From Candidatus Planktophila sp. (GTDB lineage: Bacteria > Actinomycetota > Actinomycetes > Nanopelagicales > Nanopelagicaceae): a stretch of 64,000 nt of DNA. The DNA lies in NCBI GenBank assembly GCA_030649935.1, contig JAUSFN010000026.1, forward strand, positions 62,001 to 126,000, written 5' to 3'. Shown here one piece after another: positions 16,825 through 25,259 of the stretch (its first letter is position 1; every line of letters starts with the position of its first letter). The translations under genes were made by a program, and so were the position numbers. The notes below the pieces were generated by a model that did not search any database, had not been told where the DNA came from, and saw only the letters and a list, made by a program, of their open reading frames with translations.

Positions 16825-17953
16825 TTCACTTGCGCAGGGAAAAGGCGCGATTCCAAAGATAAAGAGCCTTTCGGCTCGCCGGATTACTCTTAATCTTCCT
16901 TCGCCAGTCGTACTCGGCCAATATGTAATCCGTTCGCGCGGCTTTGCGATTGTTACTGTGGAACTTGCAGATGGAACAAAAGGGCAAGCCTTCTCACTTG
17001 ATCGCGGCACTCCTGTTGCTGACACGGTGAATACGCTGATTGCAGAACCATATAAAGAGATATTCGATGGCGATCCAATCAACACCTTTGATGCGATTTT
17101 GCGACGAATGAGTGCGCCACTTTCATCTGGCGCATCACTTCGCGGACTTTCACTCGTTGATATAGCGACACACGATGCGGTTGCTCGCCATAAAGGCACA
17201 ACAGTTGTAGACAGTTTTGGAAAGAAAGAAAAAGAGCATGCAATGTGGGCTGTTGTTGGATACCCACCATCACGCGGACCAGAAGATATCGCTTGGGAAG
17301 TTGAAGCTGCAGTTGCTGCAGGCGCATTTGGCGTGAAGTTACCGGTCGGCGCAAATCCAAAATTGACGCGCGAGCGCATAGAAGCAGCGCTTGCAACTGG
17401 CCTCTGCCCCGTCTCAACAGATCTTGCTTGGTCTTGTCGCACCGCGCAAGAGGCCTATGAGGTCGTTAAAGGTTTAGATCTTGCTTGGGTCGAAGATCCC
17501 TTTATTCCAGGCAGCATCGCTGAGTTAGTTGAGTTGCGTCGCCTCCTTGATGTTCCACTTGCAAGTGGTGATGATGAGACTCATCTCTATCATCCGCAGG
17601 CATTTATTGAAACTGGCGCACTAGATATGTTGCGAATGGATGCAACCTGCCAAGGTGGCTTATCTCGGATGGTTTTATTAAATGAATATATGGCCAATAG
17701 TAAGTTGGCAATTTCATGGCACGTCTATGACGCTATCCATCACCAGATCGCTTCAATTATTGATTCACCAACATTCTCAATTGAATACTCCGCACCAGGT
17801 GCCAGCGTTGATCCCCTCGCTGAAATGATTCTAGATCGCCGCCAATCTGGTCATACACACGATGGCAAAGGATTTAGATTGGCGGTTCCTGATCTGCCGG
17901 ATCTTTCCGATGCTCTAGCGGGGCCACCACGGTGGATGAGTTATAAATTCTAG
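16781..17953 (+). CDS. Divergent enolase-superfamily protein
   Basis: 390 aa if ATG 16781 is used, overlapping the upstream SDR by 44 bp; GTG 16817 would reduce the overlap to 8 bp and trim twelve poorly conserved residues, so the start is uncertain. Barrel residues are recognisable: K186-L-P188 in place of KxK, D214 (STDLAWS), E238 (WVEDPF), D264/E266 (SGDDE) and H314 (SWHVYD). The second lysine is Pro and the third metal region is unusual, so chemistry probably differs from the KxK protein at 9747-10871, perhaps an acid-sugar dehydratase in which His acts as base. It lies between two SDR genes. Confidence 0.78.
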   Translation: MVDLLLAEFRGTVIDSLAQGKGAIPKIKSLSARRITLNLPSPVVLGQYVIRSRGFAIVTVELADGTKGQAFSLDRGTPVADTVNTLIAEPYKEIFDGDPINTFDAILRRMSAPLSSGASLRGLSLVDIATHDAVARHKGTTVVDSFGKKEKEHAMWAVVGYPPSRGPEDIAWEVEAAVAAGAFGVKLPVGANPKLTRERIEAALATGLCPVSTDLAWSCRTAQEAYEVVKGLDLAWVEDPFIPGSIAELVELRRLLDVPLASGDDETHLYHPQAFIETGALDMLRMDATCQGGLSRMVLLNEYMANSKLAISWHVYDAIHHQIASIIDSPTFSIEYSAPGASVDPLAEMILDRRQSGHTHDGKGFRLAVPDLPDLSDALAGPPRWMSYKF

Positions 17954-17975
17954 TGACAAGTAGCAAGGAGCTCTA

Positions 17976-18737
17976 ATGGCTAGTGCTGCACCCGTTGTAA
18001 TCATCACCGGTAGCGCCCACGGTATTGGCTTTGCAACTGCAGAAAAGTTCTTTGCACATGGATATAACGTTGCAATCTCTGACCTCAATGAGGGCGATAT
18101 CGAATCAGCTCTTAAAGAGCTAGACCGAGAAGGTAATCGAAGTATTGGCCTTAAAATAGATGTCACTTCACGGCAAGATATTGAAGCGGGCGTTGCAAAG
18201 CTCATCGCCAAATTTGGACGCCTTGATGTACTTGTCAATAACGCTGGTAATTTTCGCCAAGGCGCAACTGATACCTATAGCGATAGCGATTGGGATCAGA
18301 TTACATCTGTTCATTTAAATGGTGCCTTTAAAGCATCGCAGATCGCTTATCCCTACCTAAAGAAATCCCCTGCTGGCGCAATCGTCTCAGTCTCATCTAT
18401 CGTCGCTCGAGTTGGCCTGCCAAAACGCGCTTCTTATAGCGTTTCAAAGGCAGGGATTGAAGCGCTAACTAGGACTCTGTCAGTTGAATGGGCCAGCGAT
18501 GGAATTCGCGTAAATGCGATCGCACCAGGTTTTACTGAGAGTCGATGGTTGAATGACCTTGAGGATAAGGGTCTTACAACCCCAGAAAAATTAGTAGCGG
18601 CAATCCCACTTGGGCGCCTTGGAAAGATGAGTGAGCAAGCAGCGGCGATTTATTTTCTTGCCTCCGCTGAGGCTTCATTTATAACCGGGCAGACACTTGT
18701 GGTCGATGGTGGAACTACGGTCGAAGTAAGAATCTAG
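17976..18737 (+). CDS. Short-chain dehydrogenase/reductase (SDR)
   Basis: 253 aa, closest of the three SDRs here to the classical FabG-like pattern: TGSAHGIGFATA, LVNNAGNFRQG, VSVSSIVARVG, YSVSKAGIEAL with Tyr and Lys, RVNAIAPGFTES, and FITGQTLVVDGG. The start has a clear AAGGAG 8 bp upstream. It is the last gene of the plus-strand run and faces the ABC transporter operon tail to tail. Likely an alcohol or sugar-acid dehydrogenase of the same pathway rather than fatty-acid synthesis, given the context. Confidence 0.92.
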   Translation: MASAAPVVIITGSAHGIGFATAEKFFAHGYNVAISDLNEGDIESALKELDREGNRSIGLKIDVTSRQDIEAGVAKLIAKFGRLDVLVNNAGNFRQGATDTYSDSDWDQITSVHLNGAFKASQIAYPYLKKSPAGAIVSVSSIVARVGLPKRASYSVSKAGIEALTRTLSVEWASDGIRVNAIAPGFTESRWLNDLEDKGLTTPEKLVAAIPLGRLGKMSEQAAAIYFLASAEASFITGQTLVVDGGTTVEVRI

Positions 18738-18755
18738 CTAGATAATTATTTAAAG

Positions 18756-19559
18756 TTATCTCTTTAACTTCGCCCGAGCAGCTTTTCCTAGCTCTCCAGG
18801 GATTGAGGCAAGAAGCATTTTGGTGTACTCCTCTTGCGGATCGTTAAAGACTGTTTCGGTATCTCCAGATTCAACAAAGACGCCATCTTTCATCACATAT
18901 ACCCGCTTGGTGAGGTAACGAATTACACCAAGGTCGTGTGAAACCAACACGATTGCAAGGCCATCATTTAAAAGCCCCAAAAAGAGCTTTAGAAGTTGTG
19001 CCTGCGCGCTCTGATCGATTGCAGATGTTGGTTCATCGGCAAGTAACACTGTTGGGTTGGCAGATAAAGCGCGCGCGACGCTCACACGTTGTCGCTGACC
19101 ACCAGATAACTGGCGAGGTTGCTTGAGAGCATCTAACTTTCCGATACCCATCCGATCTAATAGCTCTAGCGCCTTATGTTCTGCCTCATCTTTACCGACC
19201 TTGGTATGGATTCGAACCGCCTCCGCTACCGCAGAGAGTCCATTTAATTGAGGGTTAAGGCTGCCATAAGGATCTTGGAAGACCATCTGCACTTCATTTC
19301 GATTTCCGCTTTGGAAAGATTTATTTCCTTTAAAAACATTATCGCCACGAAAGCGGATTTCACCAGCTGATGGCGTTTGTAAGCCTGCCATAACTCTGGC
19401 AAGCGTTGATTTTCCAGAACCTGATTCGCCTACGATTCCAATTGGTTCACCTGCGTGTACGGTGAGAGAACATTTCTTTACCGCTTCAACAACGCTTGAA
19501 CCAGAGTCAAAAGTGACGCTGACATTTTCTACTTCCATCAAAATATCGCGCTTACTCAT
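18756..19559 (-). CDS. ABC transporter ATP-binding protein, DppF/OppF type
   Basis: 267 aa. Complete ATPase: Walker A GESGSGKST, Q-loop MVFQDPYGSLNPQ, signature LSGGQRQR, Walker B VLLADEPTSAID and the H-loop VSHDLGV. It is the last gene of a four-gene operon with two permeases and a second ATPase, sharing 1 bp with the latter. It energises uptake of peptides or other amide/oligomeric solutes by the Dpp/Opp/Nik family. It ends 18 bp from the convergent SDR gene. Confidence 0.93.
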   Translation of the reverse strand: MSKRDILMEVENVSVTFDSGSSVVEAVKKCSLTVHAGEPIGIVGESGSGKSTLARVMAGLQTPSAGEIRFRGDNVFKGNKSFQSGNRNEVQMVFQDPYGSLNPQLNGLSAVAEAVRIHTKVGKDEAEHKALELLDRMGIGKLDALKQPRQLSGGQRQRVSVARALSANPTVLLADEPTSAIDQSAQAQLLKLFLGLLNDGLAIVLVSHDLGVIRYLTKRVYVMKDGVFVESGDTETVFNDPQEEYTKMLLASIPGELGKAARAKLKR

Positions 19560-20545
19560 CAGATTTTTCCAATCTTATCGGTGTGAAGACAAGCGCTCTG
19601 GTGTTCACCTTTTTTACCAGAGAGTGCTGGATGATCTCCAACTAGACAATCTTGCTCTTTGTAATCGCAACGTTCGGCGAAGCGACATCCCGGATTCCAT
19701 TGACCAACAGATGGTGGGTTTCCTTTGATAGTTAAAAGTTCACCGCCAGGCTTTGCAACATCGATACGAGATGAGTTTAAGGCGATCGTGTATGGGTGGC
19801 GCGGCTTTGCCATGCTCGCGGTAGGGCCAATCTCTACAGTTGCGCCGGCATGCATCACGACAATCTTGTCACATACTTCATCTACAAGAGCTAGATCGTG
19901 TGAGATTAAAATAATTGCAGTACCCAAATCGCGGCGGATCTCGCGCAGAAGTTCCATGATCTGAGATTGCACTGTCACATCAAGGCCAGTAGTTGGCTCA
20001 TCAGCGATTAAAAGCTTTGGCTTACTGGCAAGTGCGCATGCGATCATCACACGCTGTCTCATTCCGCCAGAAAGTTGATATGGATACTGCTTCATAACAG
20101 TGTCCACGCGACGAATTTTCACGAGATCAAGGAGTTCCTTAGATCGATTCTTCATAGAACCAGTTCCTTCAACCTGCGATAACGCTTCAGCCAATTGCTT
20201 CTCGATCGTTAAGACCGGGTTTGGACCAGCGAGTGCGCTCTGCGGAACATAGCCGATAACTTTTCCGCGAAGTGTTTTCCATTTCGCTTCATTAATCGTT
20301 CTCAAGTCCAGACCTTCAAAGAGAACTTCTCCACCAATTACGGATGCACCACGACGTTCAAGTGTTCCGATAATTGCTCGACAGACCATCGTCTTACCGG
20401 AACCAGATTCGCCTACGATTCCGACCATTTCGCCATAATTAACATCGAAATTTGCTTCGCGAACAAGCACGAGAGTCTCGCGTTTGCGACGTTCAATGCC
20501 GATTGCGACATTACTTAAATCGAGAAGCTTTACATCAGAAGTCAT
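19559..20545 (-). CDS. ABC transporter ATP-binding protein, DppD/OppD type
   Basis: 328 aa. Walker A GESGSGKTM, signature LSGGMRQR, Walker B LLIADEPTTGLD and the switch His in ISHDLAL are present. The C-terminal extension contains the oligopeptide-transporter motif with four Cys (CRFAERC...C...C in residues about 290-322), which in OppD-type proteins can hold an iron-sulfur cluster. It overlaps the upstream permease gene by 4 bp. It forms the heterodimeric ATPase with the following gene. Confidence 0.93.
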   Translation of the reverse strand: MTSDVKLLDLSNVAIGIERRKRETLVLVREANFDVNYGEMVGIVGESGSGKTMVCRAIIGTLERRGASVIGGEVLFEGLDLRTINEAKWKTLRGKVIGYVPQSALAGPNPVLTIEKQLAEALSQVEGTGSMKNRSKELLDLVKIRRVDTVMKQYPYQLSGGMRQRVMIACALASKPKLLIADEPTTGLDVTVQSQIMELLREIRRDLGTAIILISHDLALVDEVCDKIVVMHAGATVEIGPTASMAKPRHPYTIALNSSRIDVAKPGGELLTIKGNPPSVGQWNPGCRFAERCDYKEQDCLVGDHPALSGKKGEHQSACLHTDKIGKI

Positions 20546-21378
20546 CGCTGATTGCCCTCACCAATTCTTGCGCTCAAGCCTTCAGAGAAAACTGCTACCG
20601 AAATTCCTGCCCAGCAAATGGCCAGACCTGGGAAAACCGCTGACCACCAAGCAAGGGTGATGATATTTGCACCATCTTTAATCATCGCACCCCATTCGGC
20701 TTGTGGCGGATTGACACCGAGTCCGAGGAAGGAAAGTGCGGCAACTGCAATAATCACAATAATAAAATCGCTGAGCGCATATGCGCGGGTTTCAGATGAA
20801 ACATTTGGAATGATGTGGCGAAAAAGTATGCGGGTTGGTTTATATCCAAGAGTTCGCGCCGCTTCAACATAGCCTTGTTGGTTAACTACAACTGCTCTAG
20901 TTCTGGCGATACGAGCATATCGAGCCCAGTTAACTAGTGAGAGCGCAAGGATGATGCTTCCTAAGCCAGCGCCGAGGAAAGCGACAAGTGCGATAACGAA
21001 GATCAAAAACGGGAAGGCATTGATGCCATCGATAAGAGATCCGATAAATGAGTTAAATTTTCGGTTTCGTGAGATACCAAGCAAGGTGCCGATAATTGTT
21101 CCGACTGCTAGCGGGATCAATACCCCGGCAAAAGCAGTTCCAATATCAATAAATACCGCATCGAAGACGCGTGCAAAGATATCGCGCCCCAACATATCTG
21201 TACCAAATAAATGATCACGACTTGGTGGCATTATTTGGTCAGCGCTAATTTCATTAGCATCATACTTACCAAACAAAGGTATTAAAAGGCCAGCCAGCAA
21301 CATTGCAGCCATCATTCCGGATCCAATGTAGATGCCGAGAGTTCCCACTGGTCTAACTTTTCTAACTTTTTTACTCAT
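20542..21378 (-). CDS. ABC transporter permease, DppC/OppC type
   Basis: 278 aa with an N-terminal membrane helix (LAGLLIPLFG) and a binding-protein-dependent transport domain. HLFGTDMLGRDIFARV is the classical DppC motif, and the EAA loop is recognisable (EAARTLGYKPTRILFRHIIP). About six membrane segments by eye. It overlaps both neighbours by 4 bp and is part of the importer controlled by the operator at 22395. Confidence 0.93.
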   Translation of the reverse strand: MSKKVRKVRPVGTLGIYIGSGMMAAMLLAGLLIPLFGKYDANEISADQIMPPSRDHLFGTDMLGRDIFARVFDAVFIDIGTAFAGVLIPLAVGTIIGTLLGISRNRKFNSFIGSLIDGINAFPFLIFVIALVAFLGAGLGSIILALSLVNWARYARIARTRAVVVNQQGYVEAARTLGYKPTRILFRHIIPNVSSETRAYALSDFIIVIIAVAALSFLGLGVNPPQAEWGAMIKDGANIITLAWWSAVFPGLAICWAGISVAVFSEGLSARIGEGNQR

Positions 21379-22394
21379 GAAAGTGTCACCCGTCGATCAA
21401 GTAGGTAGCCAAGCAAATCTCCAATAAAGCTGGTGAAGACAACAATAAATCCGAAGATCATCACGATTCCTTGAACGATGGCATAATCGCGGGTGCTCAC
21501 CGCCTCAATCAACTCTCTGCCAATTCCAGGTAGCGAGAAGATCATCTCCATAACCACGGTTCCGCCGATCATTATGCCGACCATATAACTAACTAAGACA
21601 ACCGTTGGCGCAAGCGATGGGCGAAGCATGTAGGACCAATAGAACTTTAACTTTCCAACGCCGCGAATAACTCCGGTTTCTACAAACTCTTCATCGAGAG
21701 TATCCATTAAGGAGCTATGGAGTACGCGGGAGAGAATTGGAACTAGTGAGAAACAATTAACTAGCGCAGGTAACCAGAGGTATTTGAGATTGCTTGGGAA
21801 ATTTCCCTCGTAGCCAGCTGCTGGTACCCACGTTACGACTGTGCCGAAAAGCAAAAGCCCAAGGAGTGCAAGGAAGAAGCCCGGAATCGCTAGTGAAATA
21901 GAGGTTGAGGTACGGAAAAAATAGGTGATAGATGCGCGGCGACTTAGCGCAACAGATAGTGCGATTGGAATTGAAATAAGAATTGCTGCTCCCATTGAAA
22001 GGAGAATGATCATGAGTGTAACCGGAAGGTGCATTGCAATCACTTCGGTCACTTCACGTTGCGAGAAGAATGACGTGCCAAGATCGCCACTGAAGAATCC
22101 AGTGAAGTAGTCGTAGAACTGGACGAAGAAGGACTGATCTAGCCCATATCTCTGCTTCATCTCAGCAACTGCTTCCTCAGTTGCATCCGTTCCGAGCGCT
22201 AGGCGGATCGGATCTCCTGGGCTAAAGCGAAGTAGCGAGAAGGCGATAAACATTACCCAGAATGCAACTACGAGAGATCGAATAAATCTGCCAAGTAGTG
22301 TTCTACGCAAGGCGATCCGATTCTTATCGGGAACTCTCTGTTCGGCTGAAATTTCATCAGCTGGTGCTCCTGGATCTATCGTTGATGAGGCCAT
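21375..22394 (-). CDS. ABC transporter permease, DppB/OppB type
   Basis: 339 aa, first gene of the transporter operon. DppB hallmarks include FSLLRFSPGDPIRLALG near residue 52, ALSVALSRR, the EAA region (FVETGVIRGVGKLKFYW), and the C-terminal helix VFTSFIGDLLGYLLDRRV. The N-terminal 30 residues are a charged, poorly conserved cytoplasmic tail. The ATG lies directly beside a LacI-type operator, and there is no good Shine-Dalgarno close by. Repression may therefore act very near the start of the message. Confidence 0.93.
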   Translation of the reverse strand: MASSTIDPGAPADEISAEQRVPDKNRIALRRTLLGRFIRSLVVAFWVMFIAFSLLRFSPGDPIRLALGTDATEEAVAEMKQRYGLDQSFFVQFYDYFTGFFSGDLGTSFFSQREVTEVIAMHLPVTLMIILLSMGAAILISIPIALSVALSRRASITYFFRTSTSISLAIPGFFLALLGLLLFGTVVTWVPAAGYEGNFPSNLKYLWLPALVNCFSLVPILSRVLHSSLMDTLDEEFVETGVIRGVGKLKFYWSYMLRPSLAPTVVLVSYMVGIMIGGTVVMEMIFSLPGIGRELIEAVSTRDYAIVQGIVMIFGFIVVFTSFIGDLLGYLLDRRVTLS

Positions 22395-22408
22395 TGTTAA
22401 CGTTTCCA
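22395..22408. promoter_or_regulatory. LacI-type operator TGTTAACGTTTCCA
   Basis: Matches 12 of 14 positions of the island consensus and immediately precedes the ATG of the DppB-type gene (22394). A bound repressor would cover the translation start and probably the transcription start region. One of four related sites in the island. Confidence 0.68.
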
Positions 22409-22526
22409 GTCCTTGTCACAGTTGGCCAATCTTGAGATTGGGCGGTTAGCAAAATGATATGTAAAACCTGGTGTTACGTCTATGAAATGTCGCGGGGAAA
22501 TTATGAATCTATGTAATTTTGCTAAA

Positions 22527-22568
22527 TAAATCTGAGGGAGAGACCTCTCGGCCCCTCCCTCAGATTTA
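22527..22568 (-). terminator. Strong hairpin terminator after the binding-protein gene
   Basis: TAAATCTGAGGGAG at 22527-22540 pairs perfectly (14 bp) with CTCCCTCAGATTTA at 22555-22568 around a 14-nt loop. On the minus strand the stem ends in an A/T-rich stretch. It separates the highly expressed binding-protein gene from the permease operon. Confidence 0.8.
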
Positions 22569-22589
22569 TAACTAGCTTTTTACCTACCG

Positions 22590-24275
22590 CTACTTCTTTT
22601 TCTTGAAGCCCTTTGGGCAGACAGGTTTGTAGTCCCTAACTTTCTTAGTCACTTTTCCCTTAACGCATGTGATTTTCGTCTTAACAGGCTTCACTACCGC
22701 AATCGCACCGTCTAGAGCGGGTGTCTGCAATACGGCGTACTGATCGTTAGCAGTCTGGTTCTGGAAGATTCCTGCAGGAAGACGTGATGCTCCCCAACCT
22801 GAACGCTGTCCAACAACAAGGTGTGCTGACTCATCCCAGATAAATTGCTCGATCTTCGTGAGTACTGCTTGCTGTGCCTTCTTACCTTGCGCAGCATCGT
22901 ATTCAACAATGAGGTCGTCATTAGACTTTGATTTTGACCAACCAGTCCAAGCACCCTTAGATCCGATGTAAGTAGCAAGACCACCGCTCAACCATGTTGA
23001 ACCATAACCTGACAACTGAACCTCGAAGGTACCGTTATTTTGACCTGCAGCTCCGACCGCATCTGGCTCAGCAGCAACAGTGGCGATAACGCCAATCTTT
23101 GCCCATTGTGATGCGATAACAGCTGCGGCATCAGCCCAACCTGGACGGTTGAATACGCTGAGACGGATATTAAACCCAGCAGATGCACCAGCCTCGGCAA
23201 GAAGTGCCTTCGCCTTTACGAGATCTTGTTTGATTCCGCCTGGCTTAACGCAGAGGTAATTTGGATGCGATGGGAAAGTCAGAGCGCAAGAAGGTATGAC
23301 ATCACCATTAAATGCTAGATCGCTAAATTGCTGACGGTCTAGAGCATATGAAAGCGCTTGACGCACCCTTGGATCAGCCCATGGTGTGCCAACTGCCTTA
23401 ACCATGTTGAAGTCAATGGTGAAAGTTCCCGCAAGTTGCCAAGGTTGCGAACGGAATATCTTCGTATCGTTTAGTTGATTGCGACCGATTGATGCTGGAA
23501 GGTCGAATGCATAATCGATTGTACCTTGCTTAAGTGCAAGAACGCGAGTGACTGGATCTGGTACTGCAAGGAAGCGAATTTCCTTCACTGCAGGCTTTGC
23601 CCAGTAATTCTTATTGATATCGACTACGAATTCATCAGAACCTTCTACCCAAGACTTGATTTTGAATGGGCCGGCGCTGAGTGGATTCTTCCAGTAAGTA
23701 GGATTTCCTTCGGCCTTGCTACGTGGGTTGATCACGCCGTAAATTCCAGCAAGTGCACGTGGGAAGTCAGAGAATGGTGCCGATAATGTATATACAACTG
23801 TCTTTGCATCACTTGCAACGACACTTGTTACAGAGTTGAATCCTGGAACGTTCTTCTGGCTGTACTCCCAGCTAAATACTGCATCATCTGCAGTAACTGG
23901 GGTTACTCCATCTGAATACTTCATATCCTTAAGAGTCATTGTGTAAGTAAGGCCATCAGCTGAAACTGTGTACTTATCAACTAGATCTGGCTGTGCAACG
24001 CCCTTGATGTCATAACGGAAGAGCTGTCCCTGAACTAAAAGCCTTGTTACATAGTTCGGATTACTTGTTCTACTTGGATTATTAGCATCCAAGGTCACAA
24101 CTTTACCAATCAAAGCAACAGTGATGAGATCACATTGTGCTTTATTTGTAGGAGTATTTACCTGACAATTCGCACCATTCGCTGCGTGTGCAGGAGCAAT
24201 TCCCACTAATAAACCCGCAACCAGTGCGGATGCGGTGAGAACTCCTAAGAGTCCCCTCTTTATTGATACCTTCAT
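22590..24275 (-). CDS. ABC transporter substrate-binding protein, family 5 (DppA/OppA type)
   Basis: 561 aa from ATG 24275, which follows AAAGGA; the frame is open 28 codons further upstream, but those codons cover the operator. Residues 1-30 form a Sec signal peptide with a KR n-region, a hydrophobic core (LLGVLTASALVAGLLVG) and an APAHA-A cleavage site; no lipobox Cys is at the site. The family 5 body is recognisable (YTMTLKDMKYSDGVTPVTADD; RVRQALSYALDRQQF). The C terminus carries a tail with two Cys (ITCVKGKVTKKVRDYKPVC) ending in Lys repeats, perhaps a surface-retention module. It captures solute for the Dpp-type importer. Confidence 0.93.
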   Translation of the reverse strand: MKVSIKRGLLGVLTASALVAGLLVGIAPAHAANGANCQVNTPTNKAQCDLITVALIGKVVTLDANNPSRTSNPNYVTRLLVQGQLFRYDIKGVAQPDLVDKYTVSADGLTYTMTLKDMKYSDGVTPVTADDAVFSWEYSQKNVPGFNSVTSVVASDAKTVVYTLSAPFSDFPRALAGIYGVINPRSKAEGNPTYWKNPLSAGPFKIKSWVEGSDEFVVDINKNYWAKPAVKEIRFLAVPDPVTRVLALKQGTIDYAFDLPASIGRNQLNDTKIFRSQPWQLAGTFTIDFNMVKAVGTPWADPRVRQALSYALDRQQFSDLAFNGDVIPSCALTFPSHPNYLCVKPGGIKQDLVKAKALLAEAGASAGFNIRLSVFNRPGWADAAAVIASQWAKIGVIATVAAEPDAVGAAGQNNGTFEVQLSGYGSTWLSGGLATYIGSKGAWTGWSKSKSNDDLIVEYDAAQGKKAQQAVLTKIEQFIWDESAHLVVGQRSGWGASRLPAGIFQNQTANDQYAVLQTPALDGAIAVVKPVKTKITCVKGKVTKKVRDYKPVCPKGFKKKK

Positions 24276-24314
24276 AGTGTCCTTTCTGGAGCACAATAAT
24301 TGTCGAGTTAGCGG

Positions 24315-24328
24315 TGGAAGCGTTTCCA
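24315..24328. promoter_or_regulatory. LacI-type operator TGGAAGCGTTTCCA
   Basis: Matches the island consensus at 13 of 14 positions and lies 40 bp upstream of the ATG of the substrate-binding protein. It should control expression of the receptor separately from the permease operon, which has its own site. Confidence 0.7.
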
Positions 24329-24507
24329 ATGGCGAATTCACACCGTTAGTTCTTTCCACCGTTGAGGAACAGTACCCTGCGAATTGAAGTGCGACAACGG
24401 TTTAAGTTGTAACTTTTTGATTAAGTTTTAACAACTCAAGTAAGTAAAGCTCCAAGATTTGCTGGAAATTTGACTCTATTCCTGGTTTTGTGCACTCGTT
24501 GACGCTC

Positions 24508-24900
24508 AAGGCAACCTTTACTCGGATGCATGCCGAAGGCGAGTTAACGGGAGCAAGAGCAACTGAAAAGTATGGAGTTCCTTTCACGTTATCGACCGTT
24601 GGCACAACTTCGATCGAGGATGCGTTCTCAGCTTCAGTGGAGGGCGCAAATTGGTTTCAGTTATATATGTGGAAAGATCGAGATGCCTCAATGCAATTGG
24701 TAGGGCGAGCGAGAAAAGCTGGCGTAACCAACCTGATTCTCACTGTCGATGTACCAGTAGCCGGAGCTCGCTTGCGAGATGTTCGTAATGGGCTAACAGT
24801 TCCGCCGACTTTGTCGATGGCGACGCTAATCGATGCCATCTCCCGCCGAGAATGGTGGTGGAATTCCTTGACTACAAAACCTTTGGAATTTGCCTCTACC
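24508..24900 (+). pseudogene. Fragment of FMN-dependent L-lactate / alpha-hydroxyacid dehydrogenase (lldD-like)
   Basis: About 130 residues are clearly LldD-like: FTRMHAEGELTGARATEKYG, PFTLSTVGTTSIED, WFQLYMWKDRD, LTVDVPVAGARLRDVRNG and LTTKPLEFAST. An intact enzyme has about 380-400 residues; the N-terminal part and the whole C-terminal half with the FMN-phosphate and catalytic His/Arg region are missing. One residue also seems lost in the APTGFTRMMH region (read here as KATFTRMH). Around 24880-24900 the homology ends and runs directly into a reversed gluconolactonase fragment. It is a degraded remnant, not a functional gene. Confidence 0.85.
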
Positions 24901-25235
24901 GGGTTCAAAATCCATCCGACAACTTCCATCCCAAAATCTTCCGCGAGTATCGCATTTTGCATTATTCATTCTGTAATCGGGATTCGAAAGAAAAGGATCG
25001 CGAATTTCTAGTTCGTTATTTCCCCACATCGCAAAGCCTTCTTTGCACGCGATGGCAAAGTTCCCTTTGGTCTCGCAGGGTGCAACAGCGCCTACGATAG
25101 AACCCACAGTAATACTTTCTGTATGGAGATTCTCAAGGTTTGTTTTATGTACTTTCCTAACAGGCATATCAATCCAGATCAATGAATCTCCAGTAAAAAT
25201 TGGACCCTCACCAACTTGAGCGTCTGATTGAAGAA
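24877..25235 (-). pseudogene. Fragment of SMP-30/gluconolactonase/LRE-family gene
   Basis: The minus strand reads VGEGPIFTGDSLIWIDMPV, then SITVGSIVGAVAPCE, FAIACKEGFAMW, and DPFLSNPDYRMNNAKCDTRG RFW. These are the N-terminal repeats of the SMP-30/gluconolactonase (regucalcin-like) beta-propeller, about 115 of roughly 290 residues. An in-frame stop (TAA) lies just upstream of the homologous start with no initiation codon between. Downstream, homology stops at the junction with the lldD fragment. Both genes thus lost their 3' parts in one apparent deletion between convergent genes. Confidence 0.82.
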
Positions 25236-25259
25236 GTTATTCGGGTTTAGAACTCACGG

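Noticed and set aside
24490-25011. 173-aa gene from 24490 as an intact small protein
   Set aside because: Homology to LldD stops mid-domain and the last 36 residues are the reverse complement of a gluconolactonase gene.
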